This document shows, piece by piece, positions 1 through 11,167 of a stretch of 64,000 nt of DNA (position 1 is the first letter of the stretch; every line of letters begins with the position of its first letter). This stretch comes from Takashimella koratensis (lineage: Eukaryota > Basidiomycota > Tremellomycetes > Trichosporonales > Tetragoniomycetaceae). Both the position numbers and the translations under genes were made by a program. The notes beneath the pieces are model-generated. The model searched no databases. It saw nothing but the letters and a program-made list of their open reading frames with translations, and was not told where the DNA came from. The DNA is taken from NCBI GenBank assembly GCA_003116875.1, contig BCKT01000001.1:1173486-1237485 (forward strand). Direction: 5' to 3'.

Positions 1-701
1 TCTTCGACTTCTGGCACGTCAACTCGGATCCACGGCGCCTGCGTCTCGCCCTCAAGCTCGGTCATTGACGGCCCTGGGGTTCCCGACGCCTCTGCCAACG
101 ACGTCACACCAGGCGCAGCGGTAGACGGCACCTGTGCGCTCGACGGCGGGACCGGCGTACCCTGCGCCGTACTGGGCTCCGCCCGGATCGGGTGCGCGAA
201 GAAAGTATCGAAGGGAGTCTCGGCAGGTCGGGACGGGTTGGGGGTTTGGATATCGATCAAGGATCTAGAGATGATATCGGATTCGGTGAGTCGGGATTTA
301 CCTTCGAGTATCCGTGCGTGCTCTTCCAGCAGTGCTGTACAGACGAGCAGGTAGAATGATCAGCTCTCCTCTCATTTTCCTCGTCTCTCGATACGACGAT
401 CACCTCGGACCCGTCTATCCCCAATCTGACACTCACCGTCTTTCCGGCGATTGACGTACCCCGCGGCCTCTTCACTCGTCATCTCAACCCACCACCCTTC
501 CCTTCCCAACTTCACTCTGACATCATTCGTGCGTTCCACTTCACCCAAGACAGAGGCTTTGGAGTTGATAGGTACGCGGGCGGTCCAACGGGTTCGGGAC
601 GAGAGGAGGTGAAGGCGGAGAGCGAGGTCGTCGAGCGCTGCGATGTGGGAGGAGAGGGAGGACGAGGAGGGGCGTAAAGGTAGTGGGTGGGAAGCGTCCA
701 T
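1..701 (-). CDS. URI1: URI1-type prefoldin protein, N-terminal part (runs off the left edge)
   Basis: Minus-strand gene with its start codon at 699-701. Exon 1 is 437-701 and exon 2 is 334 down to base 1; the intron 335-436 has a GTGAGT donor and a CAG acceptor and keeps the frame. About 200 residues are visible. After a serine-rich leader comes an alpha-prefoldin-like core: VPINSKASVLGEVERTN, then DVRVKLGREGWWVEMTSEEA and a charged helix (RRKDALLEEHARIL). The 'VP..SKA..GE/KL..TN.V.V.LG....' pattern is that of URI1, the unconventional prefoldin that binds RNA polymerase subunit RPB5 and works in R2TP-linked polymerase assembly. After about residue 120 the protein becomes Pro/Ser/Thr-rich, as expected for the disordered middle of URI. 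The C-terminal URI box, if present, lies outside the window. The assignment rests on the prefoldin block only. Confidence 0.7.
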
Positions 702-1234
702 CGCTGGTCGCCGATCGTGCGAAGAGGGGAGCGGGGCAGGTAAAAGTGGGGATGAGGGGATGAGGGAATGAGGGAATGAGGGAAGAGGACAGTGGTTCAA
801 GGTGAGAGAGAGAGAGAGTTGAACGGTGGAAGTGACGAAACGAAACCAAACAATTTTTGGTGGTGAAATCTGCAGCCCACAGATATCATCCATCCCGGTG
901 GAGGTCGCCGCTACCTCCGACGCCGAGCCGTGCTCAGTCAGCCTGCATTCGGCCCTCGGCCCTCAGCCTCCCGCCCATTAGCATACCACCTCACTCTGCG
1001 GCCATCTACGACGGTACTGAACTGCCCATCTCATGGTCAAATCACCAGTATGCATGTATGTATGGTCTAATTGCACAACCCCCTCTCTCTGTATCACAGC
1101 TTGCTCCGTTACAACGTCGTATCGACTATTGTATTCTCATTCTCATTCCCTTGCCAGTCTGACCGACACCTCCCGCCCGTCTGCTCAATGTATACACTGT
1201 AGCCGGTCCCAATTTCTTCCTATCTCTCTCACGC
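702..1234. other. Intergenic, URI1 promoter and BAR-SH3 3' region
   Basis: Both flanking genes are on the minus strand, so this stretch holds the URI1 upstream region (right of 701) and the BAR-SH3 gene's 3' untranslated region (left of 1235). There is a short GGGAATGA repeat near 752-783 and an AGAG run near 800-820. I see no convincing gene. Confidence 0.5.
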
Positions 1235-3991
1235 CTACTCCACTGGGTGTTGGTGGAAGCAGTTTGAGCAAGTCCCCTTGGGCTTGAACACGTTTTGGGT
1301 AAAGTCTTGACACCCACAAGAGCACTCTCCAGCTGCTGCCTTCCCCCCTGCTGAGGCGATATGCATCTCCCCCAATCCTGAGCTCAGCGTCCTCGGCAAT
1401 GATGGCGACGCTCCACCCGATTCCTGCCTGAGCGACCCGATACTTCCCGATCCCAAGGGCTCGCCTTCCTCGTCGGACCCGCCGAACGGCGAGACCTCAG
1501 GCGACGACTCCAGTGGTGTCCCCGACGAAGTCCTCGATAGCGTAGACGCCCTTGCCCGCCCGAAACTCGTGCTTGGCGGGGAGAGGTACGCCGAAGTCAC
1601 TGTCTCGAGGTTATTGGACGACGCGGATCGGCGTGAAGGCGGGGGAGGCGGGGCCGGCTTCTTGATTGACGAAGCACGGGACCGGTTCGCGCTTGTAGGG
1701 AAGGAAGAGGCAGTGGGTGTGGTCACGGTAGGAGGTGCGGAACCGTTACGATCACCGTCAGAGTAGTCGTACGATTCGATCTCGGAATCGTCATCGAGTC
1801 GGATTTCGTTGGTCGTCGGGGTGTACCTCGACCCAACGGCTGGCGATCCACCAGCGGGAGGAGGAAGGGTTCGACGTGCGCCCCCACCTACACCGGCCCC
1901 TCCAGCAGGCGGCGGGAGCGTTCTCGGTCGTTGCGTCCCTGGCAGAGGCGGCGGCACCGCGCCTCCCGAACCCACAGGGCTCGCGACGTACTCTGCCGTA
2001 TACGCACGCGGGAAGAGTCCCGACGCTCCATCGCATTCCCCAATCCACCAATCCCCCGAGACCTCCGACTTGACCTCGATGATCTGCCCGGCCGCAAAAC
2101 TGAGTTCGTCCGCTGCCCCGCCGGAGAAATCGTACAGCGCCTTGACGTAGCGGAGGGACGTGGGTGGAGAAGTGATTGACCTGCGCAAAGGAGGAGCGAC
2201 GGCGCGTTGACTCGCAGCGAGCGAAGAGGGGATAGAAGCTTCGACTGAAGCGTAGGTCGTTACGGATGACTGGGACCGAGCGCGACCTGTACCGACGCCT
2301 CCGCCGGTAGCTCGGGACTCGCTACCGTACCCTCCTCGCGAAGGGGAGCGGGACATCGGCTCGTCGTGCTCTTGCTCGTAGTCGTCATCGTCATCAGCCT
2401 CAGACCTCTCGAGCGCTCCGCGGCGCTCGTCGTCGCTCAAGCTACCGTACTTGTCCTTCCTGCTACTGAACCTCGGGCTTGACACGCCGGCAAGACTCGA
2501 CCCTGCCTTCTTCCCAAACGACCCAAAAGACGGCAACATCGATCGCTTCTCCTTTGACTTGCCTGCCGACGCGTTGCTTCCCGAGCGCGACCGGTTGCCC
2601 GACGGCGACTCGTCGTCAGAGTCGGCAATGTTCCTCGCAAACGAGCGCGACACGCCTTCTCCCCTCGCACCGGCCCCGCTACCGGCTCGGGACCGACCCG
2701 CAGCCGACGATTTCGCCGACGCGTTCGATTTGGCTCGCGGGCGGTTTCGGTTCCGGTCACTCGGTGCGTCCGCGGAACGGGGGAACGAATCGCGCAGCTC
2801 TTCCATCATATTCTTGCAATTTGTGAAATAATCGAGCTCGGCATCGACAAAGTCGGCGAGGGCGTCAAATTGCCCTTGCTCTTGACCCTGGATTTCCTCC
2901 ATTCGGAGTCGGGTCTCCTCCTCGGCCTCTTCGAACCGCTGCTGTGCTGCATCTACCTCGGTCTCGAGCGACGCGCTGTCCTTCTTGCTACCCTTGAGCC
3001 TGGAGATCGCCGAGTCGAGCGTGAGTCGACGAGAATCGAGTTTTTTTCGGATCGTCTTGTAGTCGTTGACAGCGGTGAGGGCCATCTCCATACTCGCGAG
3101 GTACCCGTCACTAAGGCGGTTGGCAAACTCTTCCTGCGCGATTGCGAGCTTGCATCGCGTTCGGCCGTACTGTGCTAGTGCGTCGCCTGGATGTCATCAT
3201 AGCATCAGCATCAATTGATCAAGAATGTTTCAAGCTGTGCACGGGCGTCTTAGAAGTCGCGTGACTGGCGACTGTGCGGCGGACTCACCGAGCGCCCCTC
3301 CAACTTCCTCCCCGTAGCTAATCATCACCAGCCCAAGGGCCTCGGAGACGGGAATCTTCTCCTTGCTCGCTCCACCGGGCGGGAACGGGTCCGCCGAGGG
3401 CTTGACCTTGGTGAGCTGCTCGAAGAAGGGGAGTGACGTTGCATGGAGCCTGTGAGTGATTTTGGTGTCAGCTGAGTGTTATGAAAAGCGGCGACAACGG
3501 CGAGAGCGATAGCGGCTGTCGGCGCCGTCAAGTGCGAAGGCCAGCGCCTGCTAGTTGCGTGATGTGGTATGACATTGCAAGAAGGCAGTGAAGACGTGTG
3601 AACATCACGCACCGTTCTATCCCGATACGCCGAGGTTCAACCTCTGCTTCAAAGTCGGTAAACTCGGTAGAGAAATTGGTTTTTTCTCCTGAAAACACCT
3701 GAATGATGGGGAAAGCCGATCACGAAGGCGGTGGTGGAGTCAGTTGGGGTCTACATCGGGTTGTAACGGAGCCTTTTTGAGCGGTGAAGCAACGAAGGCA
3801 TAGTATTGGCAATGTACACCAAGAGCGTGTGTGATTGTGGGTCTAGGTGTGTGGTTGCGCGTACCTTCTCGTTGGTCCATTGGGTGACTTTGTTGAGCTG
3901 TCGGGAAGTGGTTGTGAGGTGAGCTTGGCGCGGTGGAGAGGAGGCTGGCTGGATTCGGGCAACGTACCTGCTTGATAGCTTTGCGCTGCAT
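1235..3991 (-). CDS. BAR domain and SH3 domain protein with C-terminal cysteine cluster
   Basis: Five exons on the minus strand: 3968-3991, 3865-3897, 3613-3698, 3289-3449 and 1235-3186, giving 751 residues. The first 250 or so form a charged alpha-helical BAR domain (IPVSEALGLVMISYGEEVGG, LAIAQEEFANRLSDGYLASM, then a coiled stretch of heptads), which binds and bends membranes as a dimer. A long Ser/Arg-rich disordered region follows, then an SH3 domain around residues 450-505, starting at VKALYDFSG and containing the ALYDF and WWIGE hallmarks. A second Pro-rich region with PPPPP runs (possible SH3 targets) leads to the C-terminus, which has CSCGCQDF, a gap, then CSNCFHQH. The likely role is endocytosis or actin-linked membrane remodelling at the cell cortex. 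The first two exons are only 8 and 11 codons long. The domain calls are firm; the exact orthologue is not. Confidence 0.8.
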
Positions 3992-4289
3992 CTTGGGCCT
4001 GTACTTGGGAGGAGTGAAGAGAGGGAGTAGCTGAGTGTCTTCGCCGAGGAGGTTGTCCGTCGGCGAGGGTGGGTCGGGTGGGGTTGAGGGATGGAGAGGG
4101 AAGAGGAGGGGGATGGGAAGAGTGGAGTGAGAGAGTGAGAGAGGGAGAGAGGGAGAGACGAGGGAGAGGGGCGAGATATGAACGTTTGTGGTTCTGGGGT
4201 CCCTCGATTTAGCACAGCGGGTATCCCAGGCACAGTAAGCAAATTAGCAATTCATTACGTACAGGTAGCGAGGGGCAGTACACTGCAGA

Positions 4290-5323
4290 TAGCAACAACT
4301 CCCGGTTCAGACGACAAGACCGGTCGGTCTCTTGCGTCCATCGGATCCACATCCACATCCTCCTCCTCCTCCTCCTCCTCTCCTCTCCCCTCCTCAACGC
4401 CGCCTCCTACTCTCTCACATATACCCCCCGACCCCGCCTCGACTCCTCACCTCGAATCTCTCGCCAACTTCACCGCCACTCTCGCCGCCCCCGCCCCCGG
4501 CTCTCCCCGCTTCGCCGCACTCCTCCTTTCCACCCTCATCTCTCCTTTCTCCCCCACTCCGACCGACCCGAGTTTTGGACCCCCCTCCTCCGTCTGGACT
4601 CGACTCCTTGCCTCCACAACACCCCTTCCCCCCCTCTTTCTCTTACCATATTTCCTTCCTGCCTACTATCTCACCCGATTGTCCACATCTTCTATTCCAT
4701 CTCTTGCTCATCGTCGACTTCCCTGCCCCCTCCTTACCCGCTCCTCGTCTTCCCTTACTCGCTACATTCCTTGGTCTAATCCAAAACCGCGCAATCTGCC
4801 TTCGACTTCTGGCTGTCTCCGCCACTCCGCTCGTCCACGAAGGTCATTTCCCCAGGTGCAACCTCCAAGCCATTTGAGGCCTTCTCACGTCTCCTCTCCC
4901 CCACCCACCCAGGCTCTACCCCTACCCCTACCCCAGCCAAAACAGCCTACGCTCACAACGCCGTAACATAAATCTCCAAACACCTCTTCATTGCCAATCT
5001 CCCTCCTTGCACACTTTTGCACATCCACTCATTGGCGCAAGTGACTGCCCTTTTGGTCCACCCTTTCTTCCGTGCTCAACCCGGGAGCCCTGCCGACTGC
5101 CGACTCAACACACTTCGTCACCCACACGACCGCGGATCTCGTCCTTGCCGCCTTCCAAAACATCTCATCGTTCGGCGTAAACAACGAAACGACCGTTCTC
5201 ACAGCTGTGACGCCCGCTTTATCGAATCGACCGATTGCGTCATCTGTTTGTTTCTCATCCGTCGCGACGAGCCGAACAAGCTTACAGGATTTCATTAGAC
5301 AGATAAAAAGGACAATCAGATAA
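4290..5323 (+). pseudogene. Unrecognised coding region broken across frames
   Basis: Codon usage with strong C in third positions marks real coding sequence, but it changes frame. One frame reads to about 4720 (SVWTRLLASTTPLPPLFLLP is typical). Another fits about 4720-4795 (PLLATFLGLIQNRAI), and a third runs from about 4795 (FDFWLSPPLRSSTKVI) through an in-frame TAA at 4966-4968 to about 5075. The first frame then resumes to a stop at 5321-5323, with VLAAFQNISSFGVNNET near the end. I could not find GT-AG introns that reconcile these frames, although neighbouring genes splice cleanly. It is therefore either a decayed gene or a stretch with sequencing indels. Hydrophobic leucine/proline segments in the middle could be membrane-associated. 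I do not recognise the family. Confidence 0.45.
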
Positions 5324-5368
5324 GAGTGTCGTTTAGCTTGACCCTCTTTCGCTCATTGACTCGTCACC

Positions 5369-7360
5369 ATGAGTTATGACCGTGGGATGAACTCACTCGA
5401 CGGACCCGCAATCATTCACCCCCCGCCTGTCCCCCCGCTTCCCCCAGTCCCCGCCACAACCCCGCCACCGACAACCGCCCCCGCACCGGCTCCCACGCTC
5501 GCAACTGTCACTTCTGCCCCCTCCAATACCTCCGCGCCCATGTCCCAACCCCTCACCTCCACCCCGCACCCCGCGCCTTCTCCTCGACCCCATACATCTC
5601 TATCGTACCTCATCATCTCCGGCGGCTCCGGCGCCAACTCGTTCGCCTCCGCCTTTGGCCAATCACCCGCATTCGTCCTCCCAGTATCCGATGATGGCGG
5701 CTCGTCCGCCGAGATCCTCCGATGCTTTGGAGGCCCGTCGATCGGCGACATCCGGTCTCGCCTGATCCGCCTGATCCCCGTCCCCGACCAACCTCAGAGC
5801 GTTCAGGAGAGGGAGCGGGTGGCGATTTACAACCTCATGGCACATAGGTTCCCGCCAGATGCACCGGAAAAGGTGGTGAGAGACCTGTGGGGGGAGATTG
5901 TAGAGGGCCGGGGCGCGCTGTGGGATGGGATCGGCGAAGACAAGAAGGAGTGCATCAGGGGTGAGCTCGAAAAAAGCATCGTTTTTATCTGACATCTTTT
6001 ACAGCCTTTCTGGTCCACTTCCAGTCACTCTGCCTCCGCCGCGCACACAAGCGATTCTCATTTCGCAACTTTTCCTTGGGCAATGGGTTCCTCACTGGTG
6101 CACGGGACCTATTCAACAGCCTGTCGAGTGCCATTTTCCTCTTCAAAGCCGTCGCCGGCGTACCCGAAGGCGTCCAGGTTATCCCCGTCATCAACACCAA
6201 CCAGACCATCACGATCGCTGCCCAACTCGCGAACGCTTCTACACTTATCGGTCAATGTAACATCTCCCACCCAACTCCACCTCCGACACCGATCACCACG
6301 CGACCACCGGCCCCGTTCAACCAGATACACGGGTCGTCGCCGCTCGCTACATCGTCACTTCCCCTCACCTCCTCCACATCGCCGATCGCACAGACACCCA
6401 AGTCTCATCTCCGACACGGGCTACGACGAGATTCTCGGACATTCGATACCATCGATACGCCTCTCTCTCCGATCGAGTGGTCCCGCCAGTCATTCGAGAG
6501 CATCGAAGAAGCCGCCAGTGCAAGTGTGGGCGCTGGTGCAAGTATCGGTGGGGTAGAGGACGAAGAGTGGTCTGGTGGGAATATCAGCTATACAAAAGGG
6601 ATGGCTGAGATCCCACTTGAGGCTACGATCGAAAGGTTGTTCTATATCAACCTCTACGGTCAAGAAATCTTCCCCGAACCTAATCCGGGGTTTCTGGATG
6701 AATTGAGGAAAAGAGATGTGCTGGTTTATTCGTGTGGGTCGTTGTGGACGAGTATCATACCGTGTTTGGCATTGAGGAGGTTGGCCGGTGCGATTGGGGG
6801 GTCGACGTCGCTTCGTGCCAAAGTGTTACTTCGTGAGTTAGGTGATCGGGGTCAAAATCTTCTCACCATGACTGCGCCACCCCTCTAGACTTTTGTCTCC
6901 ATTCTTTGAAAGATCGATCCAGCTGACACCTCCCGTAGTTAATTCCACCAACGATCGAGAAACGCCAAACTACTCTGCGCTCGACTACCTCACAACCCTT
7001 ACCACCATGTTAACTCACTACGACCACCACACCCAACTTTCCCAACTGGGTCGCAAGGGTTCACTCAAACACTCTTCGTACTCTCCTTCATCGCCACTCC
7101 CCAACTCCTTCTCCTCCCCCTTATCGTCCGCTCCTGCTTCTTCCACCGCCAAATGGACAGCACGACATTTTGTTACTCACATTGTTTACCTCGAAGGCGG
7201 ATCAGTGGCGCTTCCGGAGAAAGAAACAGCAGCATTGGGGTTGACACTGATCAAGGTGCCGAGAGAAGTACATGGTGTACCCGAGGCGTCCGGGAAGGTA
7301 CCAATGTTCAGTACGAGTAGTGTAGAGTGGGCCATGGGCGCTGTCATGAGTAGTCTCTGA
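5369..7360 (+). CDS. YvcK/CofD-like (UPF0052) protein
   Basis: Three exons, 5369-5960, 6005-6832 and 6939-7360, give 613 residues. After a Pro/Ala-rich leader of about 70 residues the fold starts with LIISGGSGANSFASAFGQ, the glycine-rich nucleotide-binding loop of the family. Next come LPVSDDGGSSAEILRCFGG and GDIRSRLIRL, the family core that contains the D-D-G-G-S motif. Exon 2 adds LGNGFLTGARDLF and VQVIPVINTNQTITIAAQLA, and later YSCGSLWTSIIPCL. Exon 3 opens with LNSTNDRETPNYSALDYL. Bacterial YvcK binds UDP-sugars and CofD transfers a lactyl-phospho group; what the fungal versions do is not established. About 110 low-complexity residues are inserted after the GQCNISHP motif compared with bacterial members. 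Spacing to the next gene (UBLCP1, same strand) is 335 bases. Confidence 0.85.
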
Positions 7361-7695
7361 GCGAGAAGGGGTTGTGAACGGGTTATCTACTTCTATACAC
7401 GCAATATCTATCTCATTTGCATAGCTTCTAGCTGCTTGGGTTGTATGGATAGTGGACGATAGTCGGCCCAAAGAGGCAATTTGACCGCGTTTCACGTGAC
7501 TCGAGATGACTGTAACCCCTGTCTGCCAGTCTGCCAGTCTCCTTCCTTTGATCGCTCGCCTTTTGTCTTTACCTCGTCTTTGTCTCACTTGATCATTCAC
7601 CATCACCATACACTCTCTCCTCACCACTAGGTCAACTAGCATCACCTACCTATACTCTCGACTCTACACTACATACACTCTTTCACAACTCCACG
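7361..7695 (+). promoter_or_regulatory. UBLCP1 upstream region with CACGTGAC box
   Basis: This gap holds the 3' end of the YvcK-like transcript and the UBLCP1 promoter. CACGTGAC at 7493-7500 matches the reverse of the RTCACRTG site bound by CBF1-type bHLH factors and lies about 200 bases before the start codon. A pyrimidine-rich, AC-rich leader follows up to the ATG at 7696. Function is inferred from the motif alone. Confidence 0.35.
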
Positions 7696-10227
7696 ATGAC
7701 AGCTGACAACGCGTCATCATCGCCTACACCACCAAACTCTACTTCCCTACCTCCCCCGACTTCCCGGCCTTCCCAGCCTTCCACCTGCGCCCCTCCTACC
7801 GACTCAGCCCTCGCCACTGATCCTACGCCCACACCTACTCCTACCCCTATACCACTCAAACCGACGCTGTCGCCAACTACTTCCATGCCCCCCGTCGCTG
7901 CGTTACCAGACCCCTCGTCCCTTCCTCATTCCGAGGCCGTCCCGTCAACTCTCTCGAATTCCTCACCCAACCCCGACCCATCAAGTCTCTCCCATGCTTC
8001 CGACTCACCCGGAGTGGACGGTGCAGTCGAGAGGGACGTGGAAATGGTTGAAGAACCGGCAGTAGTAGGTCTCAGAACAGCCGTGGAGGCGAACGGAGAG
8101 AACGTGGTGGATGAGAGCAGGGGAGATATGGATGGAGTCGAAGGCGCAGGAAAGGACGATGCAGAAGAAGCGGCAGAGGCAGTAGACCCACCATCAGCTC
8201 CGCCAGTCGAGGTGGTGGAGGAGTGGTGGGACTTGCAAATGACTTGGGCGGGGAAGACTTATCCTATCCGAGTGGGCGGCAACGACATGTACGTATAGTT
8301 CATACTCCCTTCAACCCCCAGTCCCTCGAACTCTCATGCTTGCTTCCAACCTTACTTCCCAACTTGGAGCTGACCTAGTCTTTCTTATCCCAACCCCAAC
8401 CCCACACACCTTCCACTCTCTCTGATCGGCCGCTTCTAGGGTATACGACTTCCGCGCATCCATCGCGAGCCTTACCCAAGTCCCACCCGAGGGCCAAAAA
8501 CTGATCGGTCTCACCCGCTCCAAACTCAACGCCTCTCTCGATGGCTCTCGTTTCTGCACTCTTGGTGTGAAACCTGGTTTGGCCAAATTTGTAATGGTTG
8601 GAACCCCCGTTGACCAGCGATTCCGAGACCCTGTCGGTCCTGCGCCAGTCCCGACGGATGATTTCGACGTGAATTATCATCGCTCGGGAGGGAAGAAACG
8701 TACCAGCCGGCGTGGACAGGGACCAAGACGAGGTGCAGTCGATTTGGCTGGAGCAGAGCCAGTGGGATTGGGAGGTACAGCCGTCACGTTGGGGCCTGCA
8801 CCTCATGAAGATCCGAGAAATTTGAGACAGGTGCAGAAAGTGATCGAGGATTGCCCGATTAACGTGATGAATGAACCAAGAGAAGGGAAGAGGTTGCTCG
8901 TTCTCGACCTCGATTATAGTGAGTGGAGAGTATTGAGAGTGGTGTAGAGTCGGATTGAGGGACACGAGAGACTGGGTGCAGGAGGTATGCTCATATGGAC
9001 AGCATTGGTGGATACCAAACCACTTGTGGATGGCGCACTCCCGTCGATCGAATGCGCCCGGCCGCACATGCACGAGTTCCTCGAAGCGTGAGTCGTTCAC
9101 TTCTGGAGATGCCCAAACAATCCATCAAGGCATTCATCGACTCGTCGATTTGTCGACTGGCTGATCTTGAGAACCTTTGATTCCTGGATGACACGATAAC
9201 AGCGTGTACCCCGACTACGATATCGTCGTGTGGTCGCAAACATCGTGGCGATGGCTCGAGACGAAACTGAGCGAACTGGGCGTGATCGGTGCAGACAAAA
9301 ACTACAAGGTGGGTCGTACAGATCTGTGCTATGATCACCGTTGTATAGCACGAGAATGGTTAGGCTTACACTGTACAGATCTGTTTCGTTGTCGATCGCA
9401 CGCCAATGTTCCCTGTGAGCTCATGTTTGCAACAAGAAGCCTAGTGCCGAGCTCATCGTTTCCAGATCTTTGGGTCAAGACAAGGGGTACCATACAAACA
9501 CGAAGTCAAGCCATTGTCGTATCTCTGGGCCAAGTTCCCCCAGTGGTCCGCGAAGAACGTGAGTTTTTGTCACCCGAGGACGCGATGATGAACTGACACA
9601 ATCTACACGTGGGTCAGACTATCCATATCGACGATCTGTCCCGCAATTTTGCGATGAACCCCGCCGAGGGTCTGCGAGTATGTTTTTGTTGTATGCTTTG
9701 CGATGAGGAATTAATCAAAGACGGTTACTCCAGATTCGAGCGTACAAATCTGCTGGTCAGCCAGATTCCCTAGGTGACAACTACCTCCAAAGACTGGAAA
9801 CATACGTAGGTGTCCGCCCGTGCTCCGTTGGACCAATCGTGTCGCTGACCATTGTATTCTCGTTCGATGCTCGATATATCAGCTCATGGATATTGCACGT
9901 CATCATGAAGACTTTACGACACTCAACCACGATGTGAGTGAATTGTTCAGACTTTTGGCAGGGTCTTTGCGTTGGTATGAGCGAGATCTGACGAGTGTAC
10001 AGAACTGGAAGACTCACAGTCTCGGTGGTTCGGGGAAACCGATCACGGCGGAAACGACCACTGCGGGAACAACCACTGAGGAGACGACCACTGCAGACGC
10101 CATGGCCGTCGATGAGCAGCCAGGAGAGCGCCCGTCTCCGCCTCCAGCGGGAACTGGGAACGGAGACGGCGACGGAACTAGTGGTGCCAGTGACAACGAC
10201 GCGAACGGAGGCACGGGGCAGTCGTGA
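7696..10227 (+). CDS. UBLCP1: Ubiquitin-like domain CTD phosphatase 1 (proteasome phosphatase)
   Basis: Ten exons: 7696-8288, 8440-8918, 9003-9087, 9203-9308, 9379-9414, 9466-9558, 9618-9677, 9734-9805, 9883-9933 and 10003-10227; 599 residues. A disordered acidic leader of about 170 residues precedes a ubiquitin-like fold (WDLQMTWAGKTYPIRV... through GQKLIGLTRSKL... to the FVMVGT end). The HAD phosphatase follows, with the DxDxT nucleophile motif LLVLDLDYT split by intron 2, then RPHMHEFLEA, YDIVVWSQTSWRW and the late block WSAKNTIHIDDLSRNFAMNP with the acidic metal-binding residues. In animals UBLCP1 dephosphorylates the 26S proteasome through its ubiquitin-like domain, mostly in the nucleus. 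The C-terminal 60 residues carry TTAGTTTEETTTAD-type repeats and look disordered. All catalytic motifs are intact. Confidence 0.92.
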
Positions 10228-10347
10228 TCTCGCCTGGGCAGGGAGGCGCCCCGTCGGTGTGTACATACCGTCCCTCCCGAGATGGGATGGAAGGAGGTGA
10301 AAGAGTCGACAAAGCCATGACTGGACGAAGGAAACGATCAATCACGA

Positions 10348-10380
10348 AACCAACGAAACAACGAAACAACGAAACAAACG
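10348..10380. repeat. CGAAACAA short tandem repeat
   Basis: Three to four near-perfect copies of CGAAACAA in tandem in the 3' region of UBLCP1, outside any coding sequence. Confidence 0.7.
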
Positions 10381-11138
10381 AGACCAAACATGACCTCATG
10401 TCTACGACTTGGCACGAGACTATCTGTAGATGTGCGTCACATGTACAAACAAGCAGCACACGCAAGCAAGCAACATTACCAACGCGATCGACGATACATT
10501 GATGGGATACGGTTATCATACCATAGCTCGAACGATGCGAGTGGCTGGTTGGTGTGAGATACTATATGAGTGTGGTGCGTGGAGCAAGACAAGGACGATG
10601 TGTTAAAACACTTGTTTGCATTCATGAGTCATGAGTCGGTGTGTGTTTATGTACTCTGTGCAACTAGAATGTACAAAGATTGTACTATACCTGTGCTATA
10701 GACGTGGTGGAATGGATCAAAGTGACAATGGGCCAATATGGACGGACCGCGGGATGGTTAGTCGTTGGTTTTAGTGTGTGCGGTGAGGTGGGAGGGTCGG
10801 GAGCTGGTATAGTGGGTGAGACATGAAACCGAGGACTGAGCGGGTGGATGGGTGCTTACCCTGAACCTGCGGCGGGTGAGACGAGCACAGCAGCGCCAAA
10901 GACGAGCCGACGACGACTGACGCAGACACACAGATTCCGACTCACCTGACCCTCTCCTCAGATCCTAGCACGAATCGAATCGCAGCGAATCGACCAACCT
11001 ACCAACCAACCGACCAACCAGCTTGATTCTGATCTCGATCCATTTCCTGACCCCCGGGACCGACCCGCTTGACCGTTCCCACGATCACGACAATTACCAC
11101 TACACTACGCCAGTGCGCGATGGACGATACCTGAACGT

Positions 11139-11167
11139 GGGACGGGGGACGGGGGACGGGGGACGAG
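11139..11167. repeat. GGGGGAC tandem repeat, possible G-quadruplex
   Basis: Four successive G-runs (one of three and three of five) separated by AC, on the plus strand. The spacing meets the usual quadruplex rule of four G-runs with short loops. It lies about 850 bases before the DUF4203 start codon. Confidence 0.6.
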
